Shown here in pieces: positions 59,236 to 64,000 of a stretch of DNA of 64,000 nucleotides. The stretch's first letter is position 1. Every line of letters starts with the position of its first letter. A program made the translations under genes and the position numbers. The stretch spans positions 62,001-126,000 of the forward strand of contig JAJPJQ010000036.1 of assembly GCA_021324155.1 (NCBI GenBank). Reading direction: 5' to 3'. The DNA comes from Pseudomonadota bacterium. GTDB taxonomy: Bacteria; Desulfobacterota; Binatia; UBA9968. The notes below the pieces were generated by a model. The model searched no databases and was not told where the DNA came from. It saw only the letters and a list, made by a program, of their open reading frames with translations.

Positions 59236-60242
59236 CCGCGCTCCCAGCCGTAAAAGCGCGCGGCGTTGCCGCCGAGAATTTTCTCCTTGGCGCTGTCGGA
59301 AAGGTCCTTGCGCCCGCGGATCGTCGCTGTGACTTTGGGGAACATGCCGTCCCAGTGCGGATAATCGGACGCGAAGAGGATTTTGTCCTCGCCGATGCGC
59401 TCGATCACGTACGGCAGCATCTCCTCTTCCGGCTCGGTCGCGAAGAACCAGTTGCCGTGCTTGACGTATTCGCTGGGCTTTTTCTTGCAAAGCGGCGCCT
59501 CGACCTTGCCGCGCTTCTCCCACTCCTCGTCCATGCGCTCGAGCCAATAGGGCACCCAGCCGACGCCGCACTCGAGGAAGCCGATGCGCAACCGCGGAAA
59601 GCGCTCGGCGACGCCGCCGTACATGAGGCCGACGAACTGGATGAAGGTCTCGACCGGCCGGCCGATCGTGTGCATGTGGATGAAGCTCTCGTAGCGGTCG
59701 TCGCCGGCGGGCGCGGCGCGCCGGTTGTGGACGCAGAGCGGCACGTTGAGCCGCTGGATCTCGTCGTACAGCGGCCAGAAGCGCTGGCTGCCGAGATGCT
59801 CTTTCATCCCCTGGGTCGCGACCGCGACCGAGGCGAGGCCGAGCTTCGTGACCGCGCGCTCCAGCTCCTCGACCGAAGCGTCGAGGTCCTGGAGCGGCAG
59901 CAGCGCGATGCCTTTGAGCCGCGGGCTCTCTTTGCAGATGTCCGCGATGAAATCGTTGTAGGCGCGCGCGTACGCGACCGCGTAGTCGCGCTCCATGAAG
60001 CGCGTGACGGAAAAACTGCCGGTCGGAAACAAGACTGACGTGTCGATGCCCTCGGTGTCCATGTCTTTGAGGCGCGTCGGGACGTCGACGTGCTCGCGCC
60101 CGCCGACGAGACCGCCCATGCTGGTGTCGAGGCCGTCGCCGGGCAGCAGCGCGCCCGAGCGGTCGCAGTAAGGCCGCGGCAGATAGGCGCGGATGTCGCG
60201 CTCTTTCTCGACGATGTGGCCGTCGGCGTCGATGACTTTCAT
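59232..60242 (-). CDS. Amidohydrolase_2-family protein
   Basis: 336-residue barrel enzyme of the ACMSD/LigW-like group. The start KVIDADGHIVEKE has the same DxDxH variant as the amidohydrolase at 56923-58044 (D5, D7, H9). Later candidates are H in VPLCVHNRR and D in ILFASDYPHWDG. The gene is coupled by ATGA to a solute-binding gene downstream and has its own promoter upstream, separating it from the TPP-enzyme gene. A decarboxylase or hydrolase on a cyclic or aromatic acid is possible. Substrate unknown. Confidence 0.86.
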   Translation of the reverse strand: MKVIDADGHIVEKERDIRAYLPRPYCDRSGALLPGDGLDTSMGGLVGGREHVDVPTRLKDMDTEGIDTSVLFPTGSFSVTRFMERDYAVAYARAYNDFIADICKESPRLKGIALLPLQDLDASVEELERAVTKLGLASVAVATQGMKEHLGSQRFWPLYDEIQRLNVPLCVHNRRAAPAGDDRYESFIHMHTIGRPVETFIQFVGLMYGGVAERFPRLRIGFLECGVGWVPYWLERMDEEWEKRGKVEAPLCKKKPSEYVKHGNWFFATEPEEEMLPYVIERIGEDKILFASDYPHWDGMFPKVTATIRGRKDLSDSAKEKILGGNAARFYGWERG

Positions 60243-60280
60243 AAAGCCTCCTTCCGATCGCGGAGTGCGAACGGAAGAAG

Positions 60281-60308
60281 ACTATTCACTTTCGCCGCGG
60301 CCTGTCAA
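60281..60308 (-). promoter_or_regulatory. Predicted promoter of the amidohydrolase/binding-protein pair
   Basis: Minus strand -35 TTGACA (60303-60308), 16-bp spacer, -10 AATAGT (60281-60286). It lies in the 81-bp gap between the TPP-enzyme stop and the amidohydrolase start. Confidence 0.5.
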
Positions 60309-60323
60309 CGAGCGGTGGGCGCG

Positions 60324-62063
60324 CTAGATCATCTGGATGATGACGTCGATGAGCGCCGGGCGGCGCTCGTTCTTGATCAGCTTGATGGCGCGCTCGATCG
60401 CCGGGCGGATCTGCTCCGGCTCGGTGATCGGCCCCTCGCCGGCGACGCCGAACGAGCGCGCCAGCGCGGCGAAGTCGACCGACGGATTCTCCATCTGCAT
60501 GCCGATCAATTTATTTTCCGGCGGCCGGCCGCGCGCGATCGCGACCTTCTCCTGGTGCTCGACGTCGTTATAGTAAACGCGATTGTTGGTCATGATCGTG
60601 AGCAGCGGCACGCGCGTATTCGCCGCCGTCCAGAGCGCGCTCGTCGTGTAGAGCATGTCGCCGTCGCGCTGGAGGTTGATGCAGATCGTGCCGTCGCCGC
60701 GATGCGTGAGCGCCGCGCCGATGGAAGCGCCCGGCGCGTAGCCGAGCCCGCCGCCGCCGTAGCCGCCGAGATAGAGCCCCGGCTTGTCGAAATCCCACAA
60801 CCGGTTCGGCCAGCTTCTAAATCCGCCGGCCGCGAGCAGCCATTTCTCGTGCTTGATCGCTTCCCAAATTTCGTACGCGAGGCGCGGCGGCGAGATCGGC
60901 TTCTCGTCCCAGCGCTTCTTCAAGTCCGCCTGCCAGCGCGCGCGGATCTCGCCGTGCTGCGCGGCGAGCGCTTTCTGCCGCTCTTCGACGGCGGTCTTGG
61001 AGAATTTTCCCTGGCGGCGAATTTCTTCCGTCAGCGCCGGGATAAAGACGGCTGTGTTCGCCGTGATCGGCAGATCGACCGCGGCGAGCTCCTGGAAGTC
61101 GCTCGTCCAGCCGCGCGTCGACAGGTCGGCGAGCGTCGCGTGAATGACCTTGCAGCCCGGCTTGGTCGCCGGCGCGGCCGCGTGCGTCGCGGGATCGCTG
61201 CGCGTGAGCGCGCCGTAGAGGTCCATCACGTCGAGGCCGAGAATCACGTCGGCGTTGGCGATCAGCTCGCGGTTCTTGCCGGTGAGGTTGAGCGGGTGCG
61301 TATTGGGGAAATTGAGCCGCGCGCCGAGGTCGACGACCGGCGCGCCTAAAGTCTCGGCCAGCTCAACGAGCGAAAGCACGGCCTGATTATTTCTGCCGAC
61401 ATAATCGGCCAAGATCACCGGATGCTCGGCCGCGGCGAGCAAGCGTGCGGCTTCTTTGATCGCATCGGCGTCCGCCTGGAGCGGCGCGGGAGCGCGGTAG
61501 CGCGCCGGGTCGGGCAGCGGTATTTCTTTCGCCAGCTTCGCCTCCTGATCGCTCACGTCGAAGCAGAGATAAACCGGGCCTTTCGGGTCGCTCGTCGCGA
61601 GCCGATAGCCGCGCAGCATCGAGGACGGGATCGCCTCGACGCCGACCGGCTGATCGTCCCATTTGACGAAATCGCGCACGAGGTTGCCCTGCACGAGCGC
61701 GGTGTGGATCCAGTCGATCCACGGCCGGCGCTTGGCGCTGTTCATCGGGCCGGTGCCGCCCATCACGAGGATCGGCGCGCGGTCGCACCAGGCGTTGTAG
61801 ATCGCCATCGAGGCGTGCTGGAGGCCGACGACGTCGTGCACGATCGCCGCCATCGGCTTGCCCGCGGCCTTGGCGTAGCCGTGCGCGAGCGAGACCGCGA
61901 TCTCCTCGTGGCAGCACAGCACCATCTCCGGCTTGCCGCCGCTGTAGTTCACGAGCGAGTCGTGAATGCCGCGAAAACTCGAGCCGGGATTGAGCGCGAC
62001 GTAGTCGACGCCCAGGACTTTCAACAGATCGACGATCAGGTCGGAGCCGAATTGCGCGGGCAT
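60324..62063 (-). CDS. Thiamine-diphosphate-dependent enzyme, acetolactate-synthase-like
   Basis: 579 residues with the three TPP domains. Catalytic Glu is E53 in CCHEEIAVSLAHGYAKAAGKP. The GDM-x24-NN variant of the TPP motif is RDGDM...LTIMTNN near residues 450-480. The middle domain includes VVDLGARLNFPNTHPLNLTGKN. The family covers acetolactate synthase, benzoylformate decarboxylase and similar C-C bond lyases or ligases. No regulatory subunit (ilvN) adjoins it, which argues against acetolactate synthase. A cupin gene lies 66 bp upstream and shares the strand. Substrate unknown. Confidence 0.88.
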   Translation of the reverse strand: MPAQFGSDLIVDLLKVLGVDYVALNPGSSFRGIHDSLVNYSGGKPEMVLCCHEEIAVSLAHGYAKAAGKPMAAIVHDVVGLQHASMAIYNAWCDRAPILVMGGTGPMNSAKRRPWIDWIHTALVQGNLVRDFVKWDDQPVGVEAIPSSMLRGYRLATSDPKGPVYLCFDVSDQEAKLAKEIPLPDPARYRAPAPLQADADAIKEAARLLAAAEHPVILADYVGRNNQAVLSLVELAETLGAPVVDLGARLNFPNTHPLNLTGKNRELIANADVILGLDVMDLYGALTRSDPATHAAAPATKPGCKVIHATLADLSTRGWTSDFQELAAVDLPITANTAVFIPALTEEIRRQGKFSKTAVEERQKALAAQHGEIRARWQADLKKRWDEKPISPPRLAYEIWEAIKHEKWLLAAGGFRSWPNRLWDFDKPGLYLGGYGGGGLGYAPGASIGAALTHRGDGTICINLQRDGDMLYTTSALWTAANTRVPLLTIMTNNRVYYNDVEHQEKVAIARGRPPENKLIGMQMENPSVDFAALARSFGVAGEGPITEPEQIRPAIERAIKLIKNERRPALIDVIIQMI

Positions 62064-62083
62064 GGGAACCTCCGATAAAGAAT

Positions 62084-62099
62084 CGTTTCGAGTTTCAAG
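62084..62099. repeat. CGTTTCGAGTTTCAAG repeat unit
   Basis: Two CGAAAC/GAAACT units, the same family as the repeats at 22555-22623 and 56372-56399, in the gap between the TPP-enzyme and cupin genes. The gap is 66 bp. Confidence 0.5.
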
Positions 62100-62129
62100 G
62101 AAACCGCGATACTCGGAACGGAGTCGGCG

Positions 62130-62570
62130 TTATTCGAAGAAGGCGTTCTCGATTAGCTCGGGATCGCCGTAGCCTTCGGCGGCGCGGCCGCCGATCTGCT
62201 CGCCCTTGGGATTGATGCGGTGATCGAACTTCTCCGCGTGCGCGCCGAAGCGGATCATCACGAGCGGCTCGTCGCCGTAGTTGGCGAACTGGTAGAAGCA
62301 GCCCTTCGGCAGCACGACGGCGTTGTTCTTCGCGACCGTGAACGGCTTCTCGTCGATGCCGGTGAACGTCGCGACGCCCTTCAAGACGACGAAAGTGTGG
62401 TCCTCGTTCAAATGCGCGTGCAGCGCGTTCTCGCCCGTGCCGGTCGCGTAGCAGTGGATGCGAAACGTGCTGTTGTCGGTCTCTGAGAGCAGAATGCGGC
62501 TGCGCCCCTTCTTCACCAGCTGCGTTTTCAGCTGGATCGTCTGCGGCTTTACGCTGGTATCGACGGCCAT
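62130..62570 (-). CDS. Cupin-domain protein
   Basis: 146-residue cupin barrel. Metal-binding motif 1 is HAHLNEDHTFVVLKG (His, His, Glu pattern), motif 2 about residues 100-115 has LPKGCFYQFANYGDEPLVMIRFG. GGGAGGTGAG precedes the ATG. Cupins of this size are isomerases, dioxygenases or ligand-binding regulators; chemistry cannot be inferred. It lies 13 bp downstream of a solute-binding gene and 66 bp upstream of the TPP enzyme, so it belongs to the same catabolic run. Confidence 0.87.
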   Translation of the reverse strand: MAVDTSVKPQTIQLKTQLVKKGRSRILLSETDNSTFRIHCYATGTGENALHAHLNEDHTFVVLKGVATFTGIDEKPFTVAKNNAVVLPKGCFYQFANYGDEPLVMIRFGAHAEKFDHRINPKGEQIGGRAAEGYGDPELIENAFFE

Positions 62571-62583
62571 GGCTCACCTCCCG

Positions 62584-63567
62584 TCAGAAAAGACCTTCCT
62601 TCTCTAGCTTACGCACGACGCGGTCGTCAACGAGGTCCTCGGCCTTCAGGCGCCTGACCTGCTCGCTCGACCGGCCGAGGATGCGGATGACGTTGCGCAG
62701 CCCCTCGACGTCGGGATAGACGCGCTTGTCGTAGAGCGTGCGCATCATCTCGTAGCCGGCCTCGGCGTCTTCGAGCTTGTCGAGGCGGAGGCTGCGCGCG
62801 AGGCTCCGCACCACCGCGGATTTATTCTCGGGATTGTTGATGAAGCGAATCGCGTCGATCGACGCGCGCACCGCCTTCTCGGCGGTTTCGAAGTTGCGGT
62901 CGAGCATCGCGCGCTTCGCCATGAGGCCGAGGCCCTGGAACGGAATGTTCATCTTGCCGAGGTCGCCGAGGATGGGAAAGCCCTGCTTCTCCATCTGCGC
63001 GCCGAAGGTGTAGCCGAGATACGCGCCGTCGACCGCGCCGGTCGCGAGCGCCTGCGCGAGCACGGATTGATCGCCGATGACGCGGAGCTGGATCTTGTCG
63101 CGCTCGACGTTGAGGCCCCACTTTTCGAAGGCGAGCAGCGTGAACATCCACACGCCGCCGCCGATGCTCTGCACGCCGACGCGCTTGCCCTTCAAGTCCG
63201 CAGGCGCGCGGATCGACGGATTGACGACGAAGGTGCCGTCGAGCTTGTTGATGAGCCCGGCGATGAAGACGAGGTCGAGGCCGCCCGCCATCGCGCCGAT
63301 CGACGCACCGGTCGCCGAGCCGGCGTGGAACTGCGTCTCGCCGGAGGCGAGCGCCGACATGCCGACCGGGCCGCTGCGCACGTGCACCACCTGCGCGTCG
63401 AGACCGTATTTGGCGAAGAGGCCGGCGTCTTTGGCGACGAAGAGCACGCCGGTGCGCTCGTTCAAGCCGCCGAAGGTGATGATCGCCTTCGGCGCCGGCG
63501 AGGCGGCGTGCGCCGCCGCGGCGCAGCAGAGCGCGAGATGGCACGCGAGAAGCGCGATCGTCCGCAT
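62584..63567 (-). CDS. NMT1/SsuA-like solute-binding protein
   Basis: 327 residues, signal peptide IALLACHLALCCAAAAHA. Lobe-1 AIITFGGLNERTGVLFVAKDAGLFAKYGLDAQVVHVRSG and KRVGVQSIGGGVWMFTLLAFEKWG are typical. The tail VDDRVVRKLEKEGLF is the shared family ending in shortened form. The gene lies 8 bp after the next binding-protein gene, and a cupin follows after 13 bp. Two adjacent binding proteins without transporter genes are unusual. Ligand unknown. Confidence 0.87.
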   Translation of the reverse strand: MRTIALLACHLALCCAAAAHAASPAPKAIITFGGLNERTGVLFVAKDAGLFAKYGLDAQVVHVRSGPVGMSALASGETQFHAGSATGASIGAMAGGLDLVFIAGLINKLDGTFVVNPSIRAPADLKGKRVGVQSIGGGVWMFTLLAFEKWGLNVERDKIQLRVIGDQSVLAQALATGAVDGAYLGYTFGAQMEKQGFPILGDLGKMNIPFQGLGLMAKRAMLDRNFETAEKAVRASIDAIRFINNPENKSAVVRSLARSLRLDKLEDAEAGYEMMRTLYDKRVYPDVEGLRNVIRILGRSSEQVRRLKAEDLVDDRVVRKLEKEGLF

Positions 63568-63575
63568 GGCTGCTC

Positions 63576-64000
63576 CTATTTATAGAGGTTTTCGAAATAG
63601 CCGCTGTCGTCGAGCTCTTTCACGAACGAGAGATCGACGAACTGCTCGGGACGCGCGCTTTTCGCGGCCGGACTGCGCTCGCCGAGCTCTTCGAGCGCCA
63701 TCTGCACGCCGCCTACTGCGGGATAGGGCTTGCGCAAAAGTATTCTCGTGTAATGCTCGTAGCCGGCTTCGATCTTTTCTATGTCGTTGCTGCGAGTGTA
63801 TTTCGCGATCACGTCCATCGTGAATTTCTTGTTCTTGAGATAAAAGCTCAAGCCCCGCGCGAGGCTCTTGATATATCTCAGCGCGACCTCGCGCGACTCG
63901 CGCGCGTAGCGCCGCGTCGTGACGACATCGCTGGTCAGTCCTTCGATGCCGAGAGCGCTCACGTCCAGCAGAACCGACAAGCCCATCCTTTTCCCGACGA
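63576..64000 (-). CDS. NMT1/SsuA-like solute-binding protein, C-terminal part
   Basis: The frame is open to the right edge, so about 140 C-terminal residues are seen. GKRMGLSVLLDVSALGIEGL corresponds to the second-lobe segment of the other family members, and the tail VDLSFVKELDDSGYFENLYK matches the shared ending. The N-terminus and signal peptide are beyond the window. It lies upstream of the other binding-protein gene, so it heads this cluster as seen here. Confidence 0.82.
   Translation of the reverse strand, partial: VGKRMGLSVLLDVSALGIEGLTSDVVTTRRYARESREVALRYIKSLARGLSFYLKNKKFTMDVIAKYTRSNDIEKIEAGYEHYTRILLRKPYPAVGGVQMALEELGERSPAAKSARPEQFVDLSFVKELDDSGYFENLYK

Noticed and set aside
59236-59571. 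N-terminal extension of the binding protein at 58240
   Set aside because: It reads inside the upstream amidohydrolase in another frame; a signal peptide starts at the coupled ATG at 59235.

Overview
The window is about 64 kb of dense, GC-rich bacterial chromosome. It holds about 57 protein genes, no gene-free stretch above 300 bp, and no rRNA, tRNA, insertion sequence, phage gene or CRISPR array that I could recognise. Genes for a SurA-type periplasmic chaperone, a lipid A-type acyltransferase and many signal peptides point to a Gram-negative cell envelope. A HemY-type protoporphyrinogen oxidase and a di-iron oxygenase-like protein point to oxygen use. The mix of MEP-pathway, Suf/Isc, PtsP(GAF-EI) and M16-pair genes, orphan NMT1/SsuA-like binding proteins and short intergenic CGAAACN repeats resembles uncultivated lineages such as Binatota, Rokubacteria, NC10 or 'Deltaproteobacteria' bins. 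That placement is inference; no marker in the window settles it.

Layout, left half. From 1 to 24 kb most genes lie on the minus strand. They are proS (cut by the window edge) and ispG; a LpxL-like acyltransferase; a conserved unknown gene with a structured leader; an Fe-S assembly cluster (iscS, IscA-type carrier, sufB, second cysteine desulfurase) with no sufC or sufD; surA-pdxA-phosphohexomutase-uvrA with a compact UvrA; an exported YqgE-like protein; mfd-DUF309; an orphan cytosolic molybdopterin oxidoreductase; and an MFS carrier. From 24 to 44 kb come a PA0069-type radical SAM protein, a Rho-N-like protein, nth, hisC with a VOC protein, an enamidase-like amidohydrolase and an LLM flavoenzyme, a KaiC-like ATPase, clpB, a drug-efflux MFS with dinB, a hemE-hemH-hemY operon, a paired M16 peptidase operon and an AmrS-type radical SAM enzyme.

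Right half. ptsP is followed by the most striking locus (47.2-50.0 kb). A PaaA/BoxB-like di-iron protein is followed at once by a thioredoxin-fold [2Fe-2S] ferredoxin and a NuoF-like flavoprotein, behind a good promoter with a 14-bp TetR-type palindrome just downstream. The order suggests NAD(P)H to FMN/4Fe-4S to 2Fe-2S to di-iron centre, a reductase arrangement unlike PaaE or BoxA. From 53.3 kb to the right edge lies a catabolic-looking region. It has five solute-binding protein genes (one cut by the edge) without any permease or ATPase, interleaved with two amidohydrolase_2 enzymes, an isochorismatase-fold hydrolase, a TPP enzyme, a cupin, a methyltransferase with a secretion signal and a 48-residue membrane protein. 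All five binding proteins end in a similar tail.

Assignments rest on motifs and family knowledge recalled while reading. No database search, structure prediction or codon statistic was run. Promoters are pattern matches only.
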